Assembly: GCA_947497945.1 (NCBI GenBank) | Contig: CANMIP010000021.1 | Coordinates: 1 to 64,000, forward strand | Length of the DNA: 64,000 nt | Reading direction: 5' to 3' | From: an uncultured Tropicimonas sp. | GTDB taxonomy: Bacteria > Pseudomonadota > Alphaproteobacteria > Rhodobacterales > Rhodobacteraceae | In this document: positions 33,691-42,326 of the stretch, piece after piece | Layout: each line of letters opens with the position of its first letter | How positions within the stretch are numbered: the stretch's first letter is position 1 | The notes under the pieces: model-generated | The model's database searches: none | Seen by the model: the letters and a program-made list of their open reading frames with translations, nothing else | Told to the model about the DNA's origin: nothing | Made by a program: the position numbers and the translations under genes

Positions 33691-33831
33691 TGCGCAATCG
33701 CGATGGCGCGGCGCCAGACCATGGTCCTGCGCTGTTACGGTTTGCGTTGCGCTCCCCGGTGCAGGCCGCGCGCAACCGCCCTGTTCACAAGGCCGACCGG
33801 ATAACCCGACACCTCGTTCCGGCGGCGCGCC

Positions 33832-34671
33832 TCAGCGTCCCCGACGCGCGAGGAAGGCCAGCCGCTCGAAGAGATGCACATCCTGCTCATTCTTCAAGAG
33901 CGCCCCATGCAGGCGCGGCAGCGCCTCGGCGGCATCGCGCCGCAGGTCCTCGGCCGCAAGATCCTCGGCCAGCAGCAGTTTCAGCCAGTCCAGGACTTCC
34001 GAAGTGGAGGGTTTCTTCTTCAAGCCCTGCTGCTCCCGGATCTCGTAGAACTGCGTCAGCGCCTCGGTCAGCAGCGCCTGCTTGATGCCAGGGTGATGGA
34101 CCTCGACGATCTGCTTCATCACCTCGACATCCGGGAATCGGATATAGTGAAAGAAACAGCGACGCAGGAATGCGTCGGGCAGTTCCTTCTCGTTGTTGGA
34201 GGTGATGATGACGATAGGGCGGTTGACCGCTTTCACTGTCTCGTTGGTCTCGTAAACATGGAACTCCATCCGGTCGAGCTCCTGCAACAGGTCGTTGGGG
34301 AACTCGATATCGGCCTTGTCGATCTCGTCGATCAGCAGGACGACCTTTCCCTCGGCCGCAAAGGCGTCCCAGAGCTTGCCGCGCTTGATGTAATTGGCCA
34401 CGTCATGTACGCGCTCATCGCCGAGCTGGCTGTCGCGCAAACGGCTGACGGCGTCATACTCGTAAAGACCCTGCTGGGCTCGGGTGGTGGACTTGATATG
34501 CCATTCGATCATCGGCAACCCGAGCGCGGCGGCGACCTGGCGGGCGAGTTCGGTCTTGCCGGTGCCCGGCTCGCCTTTGACGAGAAGCGGTCGCTCGAGT
34601 GTCACCGCGGCGTTGACGGCGACCTTGAGGTCCTCAGTGGCGACATATGAATCTGTACCCGAGAATTTCAT
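33832..34671 (-). CDS. MoxR family AAA+ ATPase
   Basis: A 279-residue AAA+ ATPase. Walker A is 'VKGEPGTGKTELA', Walker B 'VVLLIDEIDKADIEFPNDLL', sensor 1 'IVIITSNNEKELPDAFLRRC' with the arginine finger, and 'DLHLF'-like end. MoxR proteins act as chaperone-like motors for metal insertion or complex maturation, usually together with a VWA-domain protein encoded next door. No VWA gene is present here: downstream is 480 bp of non-coding DNA. The ATG at 34671 ('MKFSGTDSYVATEDL') is the family-like start. It is divergent from dksA. Confidence 0.5.
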   Translation of the reverse strand: MKFSGTDSYVATEDLKVAVNAAVTLERPLLVKGEPGTGKTELARQVAAALGLPMIEWHIKSTTRAQQGLYEYDAVSRLRDSQLGDERVHDVANYIKRGKLWDAFAAEGKVVLLIDEIDKADIEFPNDLLQELDRMEFHVYETNETVKAVNRPIVIITSNNEKELPDAFLRRCFFHYIRFPDVEVMKQIVEVHHPGIKQALLTEALTQFYEIREQQGLKKKPSTSEVLDWLKLLLAEDLAAEDLRRDAAEALPRLHGALLKNEQDVHLFERLAFLARRGR

Positions 34672-34890
34672 TTGGTTTTCCCGCCCCTTGGGTTGCGAAC
34701 TTGAAGCGCGGCCCGTCCCGCATCTGCGCCACACTGCCTTTGCTTTTTGTAAGTGACAACCCGGTATGCTTGGAGTAAGCACCGCGCCAAGGGAGACAAG
34801 ATGCCTGTGACGGAAGACCAGATGGACAACGAGATGCCGGAGACCGGCAAAGGGCACGCGACGCAGGCCGACATTCGAGAGGGAGCAGGG

Positions 34891-35313
34891 ATGAAACAGG
34901 AAACCTTTCTGCCGGAAGACTACCGTCCCGCCGAAGATGAGCCATTCATGAACGAGATGCAGCTGGAGTATTTCCGCCGCAAACTCCTCGCATGGAAGGA
35001 AGACCTTCTGGCTGACAGCCGCGACACGATCGAGGGGCTGCAGGACAGCACGCGCAACATCCCCGATGTGGCCGACCGGGCCAGCGAGGAGACGGACCGG
35101 GCGCTGGAACTGCGCACGCGGGACCGCCAGCGCAAGCTCGTCGGCAAGATCGATTCGGCGCTGCGCCGCATCGACGAGGGTGAATACGGCTATTGCGAGG
35201 AGACCGGCGAGCCGATCTCGCTCAAACGGCTGGACGCGCGTCCGATCGCGACGCTGAGCCTCGAAGCGCAGGAGCGCCATGAGCGTCGCGAGAAGGTGCA
35301 TCGCGACGACTGA
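34891..35313 (+). CDS. dksA: RNA polymerase-binding transcription factor DksA
   Basis: A 140-residue DksA/TraR-family protein that binds in the secondary channel of RNA polymerase and works with ppGpp. Features: N-terminal 'FLPEDYRPAEDEPFMNEMQLEYFRRKL', coiled coil with acidic tip 'NIPDVADRASEETDRALELR' and the globular end 'GEYGYCEETGEPISLKRLDARPIA'. Only one of the four zinc cysteines is kept (C-T-S-A pattern), as reported for Rhodobacter sphaeroides DksA. I use the ATG at 34891 (GAGGGAGCAGGG before it), which gives the family-like start; an in-frame ATG at 34801 also has a strong AAGGGAGACAAG site and would add 30 residues. A terminator follows. Confidence 0.5.
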   Translation: MKQETFLPEDYRPAEDEPFMNEMQLEYFRRKLLAWKEDLLADSRDTIEGLQDSTRNIPDVADRASEETDRALELRTRDRQRKLVGKIDSALRRIDEGEYGYCEETGEPISLKRLDARPIATLSLEAQERHERREKVHRDD

Positions 35314-35360
35314 GCCCGGAGCCGCTTTCCGGAGCGGACGGGATTGGAGAAGAGACAGGG

Positions 35361-35389
35361 CGCCGGGAGTATCTCCCGGCGTTTTTTTG
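35361..35389 (+). terminator. Rho-independent terminator of dksA
   Basis: Nine-bp arms CGCCGGGAG and CTCCCGGCG with a three-base loop, followed by seven T. It ends 17 bp before the next start codon. Confidence 0.5.
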
Positions 35390-35405
35390 TTGAATTGGGG
35401 AAGCT

Positions 35406-36578
35406 ATGAACCTGATCGGACAGCAGATTACCGTCCTGGGCGCCGGGATCGCGGGCCTGAGCGTGGCGCGGGCGCTGGCGATGCGCGGCGTCAGCGTACG
35501 CGTGCTGGAGCGGGCGCCGGAGATCACCGAGGTCGGCGCCGGGATACAGGTTTCCCCCAATGCGGCGACCGTGTTGCGCGGGCTCGGGCTGGAACGGGAA
35601 TTCGAGGAGATTTCCGTGGCCTCGCAGGGGGCGGCGCTGCGCGATTATGCGCGAGGCGCCGAAGTGTTGCGGCTGGACCTGACGAAGTTCGGCCGTTTCG
35701 GGCTGGTGCACCGGGCGGACATGGTCGGGATGCTGGCGGACGCGGCGCGCGAGGTCGGAATCCAGATCGAGCATGGGGTGTCGGTTTCGGATGTGTCGCT
35801 GGACGGCGAGCGGCCGGTTCTCACGCTGGAGGATGGCAGCACACGCGAGGCCGACCTGCTTGTCGGCGCGGACGGGCTGCGCTCGAAGGTCCGTGCCGCG
35901 CTGCTAGGGCCGGAACAGGCCGAGTTCACTGGCCATGTCGCCTGGCGGGCGCTGCTGCCGATCGCGCCGGGGGAGGTGCCGCAGGAGGCGCATGTCTTCA
36001 TGGGGCCGGGACGTCATCTCGTCGCCTATCCGTTGCGGGGCGGGCGGCTGCTCAACATCGTCGGCGTGCACGAGACCGGGACCTGGACCGAAGAGGGCTG
36101 GAACCATCCGGGCGATCCGACAGAGTTTCGAAATGTTTTCAGCCAGTTCGGAGCGCCGGTGCGCGGCTGGCTGGAGCGGGTCGAGGAGGTCATGGTCTGG
36201 GGGTTGTTCAAGCATGCCGTTGCGCCGCTCTGGCATGGTGGCAATGCGGTGCTGATGGGCGACGCGGCCCATCCGACGCTTCCCTTCCTGGCACAGGGCG
36301 CCTGCATGGCGCTGGAAGATGCCTGGGTGTTGGCCGACTGCCTCGCGACGATGGAGAGCCGGTCGGCGGCGCTGGCCTGCTACGAGCGAATCCGGGCGCC
36401 GCGCTGCCGGCGGATCGTCGACGCGGCGACGGCAAATGCGCGAAACTACCATCTTTCCAGCGCGCCGGTCCGGGGCATCGCCCATCTCGGGCTGCGCGTG
36501 ATCGGAAAGACGCTGCCGGGATTCATGCCGGACCGCTTCGACTGGCTTTACTCGCATGACGTGACCAAGTCGGTGTGA
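35406..36578 (+). CDS. FAD-dependent monooxygenase (salicylate-hydroxylase-like)
   Basis: A 390-residue class A flavoprotein monooxygenase that uses NAD(P)H and O2. The FAD Rossmann motif is 'VLGAGIAGLSVARALA', followed by 'AGIQVSPNAATVLRGLGL'; the second pyrophosphate-binding motif is 'ADLLVGADGLRSKVR', and 'AVLMGDAAHPTLPFLAQGACMALEDAWVLA' is the GD(A/G) ribityl-binding segment. It resembles salicylate or 6-hydroxynicotinate 3-monooxygenases, but the substrate is not predictable. Start at 35406 after AATTGGGGAAGCT. It stands alone, converging with xerD. Confidence 0.5.
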   Translation: MNLIGQQITVLGAGIAGLSVARALAMRGVSVRVLERAPEITEVGAGIQVSPNAATVLRGLGLEREFEEISVASQGAALRDYARGAEVLRLDLTKFGRFGLVHRADMVGMLADAAREVGIQIEHGVSVSDVSLDGERPVLTLEDGSTREADLLVGADGLRSKVRAALLGPEQAEFTGHVAWRALLPIAPGEVPQEAHVFMGPGRHLVAYPLRGGRLLNIVGVHETGTWTEEGWNHPGDPTEFRNVFSQFGAPVRGWLERVEEVMVWGLFKHAVAPLWHGGNAVLMGDAAHPTLPFLAQGACMALEDAWVLADCLATMESRSAALACYERIRAPRCRRIVDAATANARNYHLSSAPVRGIAHLGLRVIGKTLPGFMPDRFDWLYSHDVTKSV

Positions 36579-36621
36579 CGCCGGCGATTTTGCCGCAAGC
36601 GTGCTGTAGGAGAGTACCGCG

Positions 36622-36770
36622 GCGCGCCCATGAGCACGGGGCCAAGGCCGAAATTCGCCGGGCTGACGCATTCTGCTTCGCGCTCAACACGCTGATCTTG
36701 TTTGGGAGTCGTCGAGGCGAGGTGTTGAAAGGAGACGTTGCGGTGTCCCCGCAGGCGCTGGCACGGCCAC
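36622..36770 (+). repeat. Intergenic repeat family, copy A
   Basis: Between the convergent monooxygenase and xerD genes. It carries GAGCACGGGGCCAAGGCCG, then CTCAACACGCTGATCTTG, then GCAGGCGCTGGCACGGC, in the same order as copy D at 58.4 kb. The middle is diverged. Confidence 0.5.
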
Positions 36771-36820
36771 CTTTGCGCTTCCGTTCAAGAGCCATGTAGG
36801 GCTGCTGGATCCGTTAAACG

Positions 36821-37762
36821 TTACCCGCCCTTCGCCAGCGGGTGATGCTCCAGCACCAGGTTGCGCAGGCGCTCCTCCAGGACATGGGTATAGATCTCGG
36901 TCGTCGAGATATCCGCATGTCCGAGCAAGGTCTGGATCGCCCGCAGATCGGCGCCGCCCTCCAGCAGATGGGTCGCGAAGGCGTGGCGCAGCACATGCGG
37001 CGTGACCCGGGCCGGGTTGATCCCGGCGGCGAGCGACAATTCCTTCACCAGCGCGTGGAAGCGGTGCCGGGTCAGGTGGCCGGCCTTGCCGGAAGAGGGG
37101 AAGAGGAAGCGCGATGGCGGCAGGCCCCTGGCGCGCACGGCCTCGTCGCGGGCGTCGCGCTCCGAGAGCCAGGTGGCCAGCGCGTCGCGTGCGGGCGGCG
37201 AGAGCGGCACCATGCGCTCCTTGTCGCCCTTGCCGCGCACCAGCAACATGCGCGGATCGCCCCGCGCCGCCGCAACCGGCAGGGAGACCAACTCGCTCAC
37301 CCGCATCCCCGTCGCATAGAGCAACTGCATCAGGCAGGTATTGCGCAGCCGGTCGGCTTGCGTGCGCCCGGTCTCCTGTGCAGCCCCCAGCAGTGCTTCG
37401 ACCTCGGGCACGCTCAGCGTCTTGGGAAGGCTCTTGGTCCGGCCCGGCCCCTTGATCTGGATTGCGGGATTCTCGCCGCGCCAGCCTTCCTCGAAGGCGA
37501 ATCGGTAAATCTGGCGAATGGAGGCGAGCCGGCGGGCCCGGGTCGCGCGGGACAGTCCCTCGGCCTCGCAGGAGACGAGATAGGCCTCGACATCCTCCCG
37601 TCCGGCCGCCGCGAAGGAGAGCCCGCGATGTGCCATCCAGCCGGCATAGTCCCGCAGATCGCGCCCATAGGCCAGGCAGGTGTTCCTGGACGCGTCCAGC
37701 TCTGCCGCCTGCGCCTCCAGGAAACCGGAGATCCAGAGCTCGGCGCTGGACGGTCCGCTCAT
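36821..37762 (-). CDS. xerD: Tyrosine recombinase XerD
   Basis: A 313-residue site-specific recombinase that resolves chromosome dimers at dif with XerC. The N-terminal SAM-like core-binding domain (about 5-95) is followed by the catalytic domain with Arg in 'YATGMRVSEL', Lys in 'VRGKGDKERMV', the 'HVLRHAFATHLL' motif, 'LLGHADISTTEIYTHV' with the second His and the nucleophile Tyr. The chromosomal setting, beside shikimate genes, and the length favour XerD over a phage integrase. Its ATG overlaps the stop of the upstream gene by 4 bp. Confidence 0.5.
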   Translation of the reverse strand: MSGPSSAELWISGFLEAQAAELDASRNTCLAYGRDLRDYAGWMAHRGLSFAAAGREDVEAYLVSCEAEGLSRATRARRLASIRQIYRFAFEEGWRGENPAIQIKGPGRTKSLPKTLSVPEVEALLGAAQETGRTQADRLRNTCLMQLLYATGMRVSELVSLPVAAARGDPRMLLVRGKGDKERMVPLSPPARDALATWLSERDARDEAVRARGLPPSRFLFPSSGKAGHLTRHRFHALVKELSLAAGINPARVTPHVLRHAFATHLLEGGADLRAIQTLLGHADISTTEIYTHVLEERLRNLVLEHHPLAKGG

Positions 37763-39306
37763 GCGGTGCGGTCCAGCAGCAGGATCTGCAGCGCGGCCTT
37801 GCGGGCGGTCTCCTCCAGCCCGATCCGGCGGAGGAAGGACAGCGAGGCGGAAAGATCGCCCGGATCGGCCTCCGCGCCATTGGCCAGCACTTTCAAAGCC
37901 TCCAGCAGCGCCTCGCCGAAACGCTGTTCTCGCGCCAGGTCGGAAATGCTGGCCGGCAGGTCGGGGGCCGCCTCGCCAAAGGCGGCGCCAATGGCCTGCG
38001 AGAGCAGGTCGTCGCGGCCGGTCCCTTCCTCGCCACGTGCGATGGCGGCGGGGAATGCCAGGTCCGGTGTATCCGGCGCGATGTCGAGGGCGACGGCTTC
38101 GTAATCATCCGAGAGCAGCCCGAGCCGGGTCGCGAGGGAGCCGGCCGCTTCCATCGCCGCGAGTTCGGCGCCAAAGGCGCGGGCGAAGGGCAGAGCGAGA
38201 CCGGCGGCGCGCATCTCCTCCCATGCCTGGGGCAGGATGATTTCGATCGCCTTCCTATCTTCCGCCGCCAGCGCCGCTTTCAGCTCCTGCACCGCGGCGA
38301 CGCGTTCCCAGACACCGCCCGACGCGGAAGGCGACCGCTCGCCATAGATCGCGATCAGCAGGTCGGGTGGGATCGCGCCGGCCCGGGCCAGCCGTTCGGC
38401 GGCCTCGATGCGTGGCTTCCAGCCGGCCGAGGGGCGCAGGTCCGAATGGGCGAAGGCCAGCGGCAATGGGGCGGTCGGCATCGGCGCGCCGATCGCCTCC
38501 AGCATCCGGAAGGTCAGCGGGCTCGGCCGGTGCGGCGTCGCGATGGGCGGCAGGAAATCGGACAGCGCCGGGTCGAGGAACTGCGCCAGCAGCGCATCCT
38601 CCTCGACCGAGAGCTGTCCGAGCGCCTTCGCGCTTTCCAGTGTCAGTGCCGCCGCGGCCCAATCGCCGGTCCGCGCCAGGCAGAAGATTCGCACCGGGAA
38701 GGAGGGCGAGAGCCCGGGCACCGCCCGCATCCGCGCGCAGGCCGCCTGTTCGCGCCCCGTCAACAGGCCGACGTCAAAGGCGCGGCGGAACAGCTCGGGC
38801 TCGTTGGACCCGGCGCGCTCCAGCAGCGCCTCGGCCTCCTCGACCGCGCCCCGCGCCAGCAGCGCGTCGATTCGCGCCTGCAGCAGCGGTGCGCGCGGGG
38901 TCGAGCCCTGCGGCGGATCCAGCTCGGCCAGCATGATGTGGCGGAACTCGTCCTGCACCGCGGGCAGCGGCTCGGCGGGGAAATCGGCAATGATACGGAT
39001 CAGCTGGTCGAGATCGGAGGCGCCCCAGAGATTGGTCGGCAACCCGGTCACGGCGCGCGACAGCAGGCCCACCCCGTCGGGCGAGGGCGCGTCCAGCCGC
39101 TGCACGGTGATCGGCTCTGTCACCACGCCGGGCGTGACAGGCGGCGTGCCGAGTGCGTTGGCCGGCGGGTGGGCGAGGCTGTCCGAGAGCCAGTCGATGG
39201 CGGAGATCGGGTCCGGTTGGCCCGGAATGGCGTCCTGCGCTCCCGCGGCTCCCAAGGGTACGAGGACGCTCAGGGCGAGGCCGAAAATGGCTGTTCTGAA
39301 GGGCAT
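37759..39306 (-). CDS. Conserved hypothetical exported protein
   Basis: A 515-residue protein with a clear signal peptide ('MPFRTAIFGLALSVLVPLGAAGAQD', likely cleaved after AGA). The rest is Ala/Leu/Glu-rich and almost wholly helical, with repeated pairs of helices such as 'ARIDALLARGAVEEAEALLERAG' and 'DWAAAALTLESAKALGQ', suggesting a TPR-like or helical-repeat periplasmic scaffold. I recognise no family by name. It is translationally coupled to xerD (4-bp overlap) and follows a tiny membrane-protein gene by 4 bp, so these three form an operon. Confidence 0.5.
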   Translation of the reverse strand: MPFRTAIFGLALSVLVPLGAAGAQDAIPGQPDPISAIDWLSDSLAHPPANALGTPPVTPGVVTEPITVQRLDAPSPDGVGLLSRAVTGLPTNLWGASDLDQLIRIIADFPAEPLPAVQDEFRHIMLAELDPPQGSTPRAPLLQARIDALLARGAVEEAEALLERAGSNEPELFRRAFDVGLLTGREQAACARMRAVPGLSPSFPVRIFCLARTGDWAAAALTLESAKALGQLSVEEDALLAQFLDPALSDFLPPIATPHRPSPLTFRMLEAIGAPMPTAPLPLAFAHSDLRPSAGWKPRIEAAERLARAGAIPPDLLIAIYGERSPSASGGVWERVAAVQELKAALAAEDRKAIEIILPQAWEEMRAAGLALPFARAFGAELAAMEAAGSLATRLGLLSDDYEAVALDIAPDTPDLAFPAAIARGEEGTGRDDLLSQAIGAAFGEAAPDLPASISDLAREQRFGEALLEALKVLANGAEADPGDLSASLSFLRRIGLEETARKAALQILLLDRTA

Positions 39307-39310
39307 CGGC

Positions 39311-39445
39311 TCAGTTCACATCCAGCGTGACCGGTTCGCTGACGCGCGTCTGGCTCGGGGTGAGATCGGCGATATACGCATAGCCGACAAGGCCGATCCC
39401 GGCCAGCACCACGAGATAGAGCAGTAGTTTGATCAGTCGCCACAT
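39311..39445 (-). CDS. Small single-span membrane protein
   Basis: A 44-residue protein from the ATG at 39445: 'MWRLIKLLLYLVVLAGIGLVGYAYIADL' is one membrane helix, followed by a short polar tail. The ORF-track start at 39523 adds an unlikely N-terminus. A GGCAGGCG site precedes the ATG. It is 4 bp upstream of the exported protein gene and divergent from aroK. Function unknown. Confidence 0.5.
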   Translation of the reverse strand: MWRLIKLLLYLVVLAGIGLVGYAYIADLTPSQTRVSEPVTLDVN

Positions 39446-39610
39446 CTTATCGCCTGCCTTCTTTCCGCGCGCCTTCCAGGGCACGTCCGGGGAATTTATA
39501 CATGGCATCCTGAGCGAATTCACGCCATTGAGGGAGATAATTTTTCACTCGGCGAAGTGGCGCCGGAATTGCCCGCCGACGGGCATGAAAAGGCGACTGG
39601 GGAGACTCGA

Positions 39611-40153
39611 TTGACGGCGCGACTGAAGAAGACGGTTGTTCTTGTGGGCATGATGGGGGCGGGCAAGACGGCCGTGGGGACGGCGTTGGCGGCGCGACTC
39701 GGTGTGCCCTTTCTCGACAGCGATGCCGAGATCGTCGCGGCGGCCCAGATGCCGATTGCCGAGATCTTCACACGCGACGGCGAAGCCTTCTTCCGGGACC
39801 GCGAAAGCGAGGTGATCTTGCGGCTGCTCGACGGCGCGCCCGGCATCCTGTCGACCGGCGGCGGCGCCTTCCTGGCGGAGCGGAACCGGCAGATGATCCA
39901 TGAGCGCGGCGTCTCCGTCCTGCTCGATGCCGATATCGACCTGCTCTGGAACCGGGTGAAGCACAAGGAGACGCGACCGCTGTTGCGAACCGCCGATCCG
40001 CGTGCAACCCTCGAGGAAATCTACGCGGCACGGGCGCCGATCTACGCCCTGGCCGATCTCGCTGTCCAGGCGCGCCCGGAATATGCCATCACCGACATGG
40101 TCGGGAGGGTGATCGAGGCGCTCGAGGGCCGGCCGGACGTGTTTGGGGAGTGA
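39611..40153 (+). CDS. aroK: Shikimate kinase
   Basis: A 180-residue kinase that makes shikimate 3-phosphate in aromatic amino acid synthesis. Walker A is 'GMMGAGKTAVG'; 'FLDSDAEIV' holds the shikimate-binding Asp, 'FFRDRESEVI' the Arg/Glu pair, 'ILSTGGGAFL' the second substrate-binding motif and 'ETRPLLRT' the lid Arg. The TTG at 39611 follows GGGGAGACTCGA at good spacing; the ORF-track GTG at 39557 has no ribosome binding site. aroB follows 7 bp downstream. Confidence 0.5.
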   Translation: MTARLKKTVVLVGMMGAGKTAVGTALAARLGVPFLDSDAEIVAAAQMPIAEIFTRDGEAFFRDRESEVILRLLDGAPGILSTGGGAFLAERNRQMIHERGVSVLLDADIDLLWNRVKHKETRPLLRTADPRATLEEIYAARAPIYALADLAVQARPEYAITDMVGRVIEALEGRPDVFGE

Positions 40154-40160
40154 TTGAATC

Positions 40161-41267
40161 ATGGAAATCGTTCACGTGCCGCTGGGAGCGCGCGCCTATG
40201 ATGTCGGGATCGGTTCGGGTGTGCTGGAGCGGGCCGGCTATCGCATCGCGCCGTTTCTCAAGCGTCCGCTCGTCGCCATCGTCACCGACGAAACCGTTGC
40301 CGGGCTGCACCTGGAGGCGCTGAAGGCCTCGCTGGCGGAGGAAGGGATCGAATGCGTTACCCTGATCCTGCCCCCGGGCGAGGCGACGAAATCCTGGCCG
40401 CATCTGCAGACCTGCGTCGAGTGGCTTCTCGAAGAGCGGATCGAGCGCTCGGACATGATTGTCGCCTTTGGCGGCGGGGTGATCGGCGACCTGGTGGGCT
40501 TTGCCGCCTCGATCGTCCGGCGCGGCATCCGCTTCGTGCAGATCCCGACGACGCTGTTGGCGCAGGTCGACAGCTCGGTCGGCGGCAAGACGGCGATCAA
40601 CTCGCCTGTCGGCAAGAACCTCGTCGGGGCCTTCTACCAGCCGAGCTTCGTGCTGGCCGATGTGGACGTGCTGGGCACGCTGACGGAACGCGATTTCCTG
40701 GCCGGCTATGGCGAGGTGGTGAAATACGGGCTGCTCGGGGACCTGAAATTCTTCGAATGGCTGGAGCAGTGCGGACCGGCGCTGGCGGCGGGCGATGTCG
40801 GCGCGCGGATCGCGGCGGTGAAATGGTCGGTGCAGATGAAGGCCGATATCGTCACGCGCGACGAGACCGAGCAGGGCGACCGGGCGCTGCTCAATCTCGG
40901 CCACACATTCGGCCACGCGCTGGAGGCGGCGACCGGCTACTCGGACCGGCTGCTGCATGGCGAGGGCGTGGCCATCGGCTGCGCGCTGGCGATCGAGCTT
41001 TCGGCCCGGCTGGGCCTGTCCTCGCAGGAGGATCCGAGCCGGGTGCGGGCGCATCTGCGGCGGATGGGGATGAAGGTCGACCTGGGTGACATTCCGGGCG
41101 AGTTGCCTTCGGCCGAGGCTTTGCTGGAGCTGATGGGGCAGGACAAGAAGGTCGTCGCCGGCCAGCTTCGCTACGTGCTGACCCGCGGGATCGGGCGGGC
41201 CTTTGTCTCTTCGGATGTGCCGAGCGCCGAGGTCCTGCGCCTGTTGCGGGATGAGCTCGGCACGTAA
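40161..41267 (+). CDS. aroB: 3-dehydroquinate synthase
   Basis: A 368-residue NAD- and metal-dependent enzyme that cyclises DAHP to 3-dehydroquinate. The NAD-binding segment is 'AFGGGVIGDLVGFAASI', followed by 'GIRFVQIPTTLLAQVDSSVGGKTAIN', 'GYGEVVKYGLLGD' and the metal ligands in 'NLGHTFGHALE' and 'LLHGEGVAIG'. Full length. It forms an aroKB operon for the biosynthetic shikimate pathway, distinct from the catabolic shikimate-type genes at 46-49 kb. Confidence 0.5.
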   Translation: MEIVHVPLGARAYDVGIGSGVLERAGYRIAPFLKRPLVAIVTDETVAGLHLEALKASLAEEGIECVTLILPPGEATKSWPHLQTCVEWLLEERIERSDMIVAFGGGVIGDLVGFAASIVRRGIRFVQIPTTLLAQVDSSVGGKTAINSPVGKNLVGAFYQPSFVLADVDVLGTLTERDFLAGYGEVVKYGLLGDLKFFEWLEQCGPALAAGDVGARIAAVKWSVQMKADIVTRDETEQGDRALLNLGHTFGHALEAATGYSDRLLHGEGVAIGCALAIELSARLGLSSQEDPSRVRAHLRRMGMKVDLGDIPGELPSAEALLELMGQDKKVVAGQLRYVLTRGIGRAFVSSDVPSAEVLRLLRDELGT

Positions 41268-41290
41268 GCGCGTTTCGCCGCTGCCGTTGT

Positions 41291-41430
41291 GCCTGCGCCC
41301 GTCCGTCCCGACGGGCCAGCGCCTTGTCTTCCACGCGCAACGCTCTGATCTATCACGGATTTGGCCGAGAAAAAGCCGGGGATCACAGAAGTTGCAGCAC
41401 CATCCCAAAGGGATGGAGTCGGCATGGCAC
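41291..41430 (+). repeat. Intergenic repeat family, copy C
   Basis: Between the convergent aroB and GntR genes. It contains a hairpin with arms GCCCGTC and GACGGGC, then GCGCAACGCTCTGATCT, then TTGGCCGAGAAAAAGCC and AAGTTGCAGCACCATCCCA. Each block has a counterpart in copy D. Confidence 0.5.
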
Positions 41431-41455
41431 GTTCTCTTCCGGGATCTGCCGCGAT

Positions 41456-42121
41456 TTACTCCGCCGCGTGCATATGTTCGAGCGTATAGGTCAGCCCCTC
41501 GCGGATATGGTGCTCAAGATGCTTGCGCGCCAGCGCCGCATCGCGCGCAAGGGCGGCGTCGAACACCGCCCGGTGCTCTTCCACCGCCACGGTCCCGCGA
41601 TTGGTCATGACCAGCATCTGGTAGCGCAGGTATTTGTCATAGAGCCGCGCGTGCAACTCCAGCAGGTTCCGCGAATTGCAGGCCTGGATCAGCGCGAGAT
41701 GGAACTCCCAGTCATAGCGCTTCCACAGCTCGACCTCGGACGTGTCGCCGGCCAGCATGCGCTGTTCCAGCAGGTGCAGCTTGTGATGCGCGGCGACGAG
41801 ATTGCCTTCCCAATCTGTGTCCCCATTGGCGACCGACAGTTCCAGCGCATGGCATTCGAGCAGCACGCGCAGGTTGGACACCTCGACAAGATCCTCGGCC
41901 GAGACCGGCGTGACGAAGAAGCCTCGTTGCTCCGGCGCGTCGACAAAGCCTTCGCTCGCAAGCCGGTTCAGCGTCTCACGCAGGGTCGACAGGCTGGCCG
42001 AATACTGCGCCTTGAGCGGCTCAAGCTTGAGCTTCATCCCCGGCGGCAAAACGCCGAAAATGATGTCGCGCTTGATCCGCTGATACGTGCTTGAGCCGAC
42101 TGTCTGGTGTTGGTTCGTCAT
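41456..42121 (-). CDS. GntR family (FCD) transcriptional regulator
   Basis: A 221-residue regulator. The N-terminal winged helix-turn-helix is 'TYQRIKRDIIFGVLPPGMKLKLEPLKAQYSASLSTLRETLNRLASEGFV', and the C-terminal all-helical FCD ligand domain has the metal-binding His residues in 'YDWEFHLALIQACNSRNLLEL' and 'EEHRAVFDAALARDA'. The ATG at 42121 is chosen; an in-frame ATG at 42175 would add 18 residues but run through an operator-like site. It is the first gene of the catabolic island, divergent from the first dehydrogenase, and is the obvious candidate for binding the four palindromes there, including two in its own intergenic region. Confidence 0.5.
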   Translation of the reverse strand: MTNQHQTVGSSTYQRIKRDIIFGVLPPGMKLKLEPLKAQYSASLSTLRETLNRLASEGFVDAPEQRGFFVTPVSAEDLVEVSNLRVLLECHALELSVANGDTDWEGNLVAAHHKLHLLEQRMLAGDTSEVELWKRYDWEFHLALIQACNSRNLLELHARLYDKYLRYQMLVMTNRGTVAVEEHRAVFDAALARDAALARKHLEHHIREGLTYTLEHMHAAE

Positions 42122-42122
42122 C

Positions 42123-42143
42123 TGCTGGCATCTGATATTTTGG
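42123..42143. promoter_or_regulatory. Operator-like site 1 (GntR gene)
   Basis: Contains ATCTGATATTTTGG, the right half plus centre of the palindrome, but a poor left half. It lies directly before the GntR start codon, suitable for autorepression. Confidence 0.5.
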
Positions 42144-42207
42144 GATTTGTCATGAATGTAGCCGCTTCTCCGCATGCCCTCAATAGCATGAATTTACCAG
42201 CAAAGTC

Positions 42208-42228
42208 AAAAAATATCAGAGATTATTG
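42208..42228. promoter_or_regulatory. Operator-like site 2 (GntR / dehydrogenase divergent region)
   Basis: AAAAAATATC, one base, GAGATTATTG: left arm 8 of 10 and right arm 7 of 10 matches to the consensus seen at site 4. It lies about 100 bp before the first Gfo/Idh/MocA gene. Confidence 0.5.
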
Positions 42229-42326
42229 AAAGTATCGGCTGTTGCGGCTAGTCTTTGCGGAACGGGCCGAGTCGTGCCGCAGCGGCGGGGCGACAGGGGA
42301 GGGGCCGCAACTTCGGGAGCGACGGC

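Noticed and set aside
36821-37762. Tyrosine recombinase as a sign of an integrated mobile element
   Set aside because: Sequence, length and operon context fit the housekeeping XerD; no attachment-site duplication or phage genes nearby.
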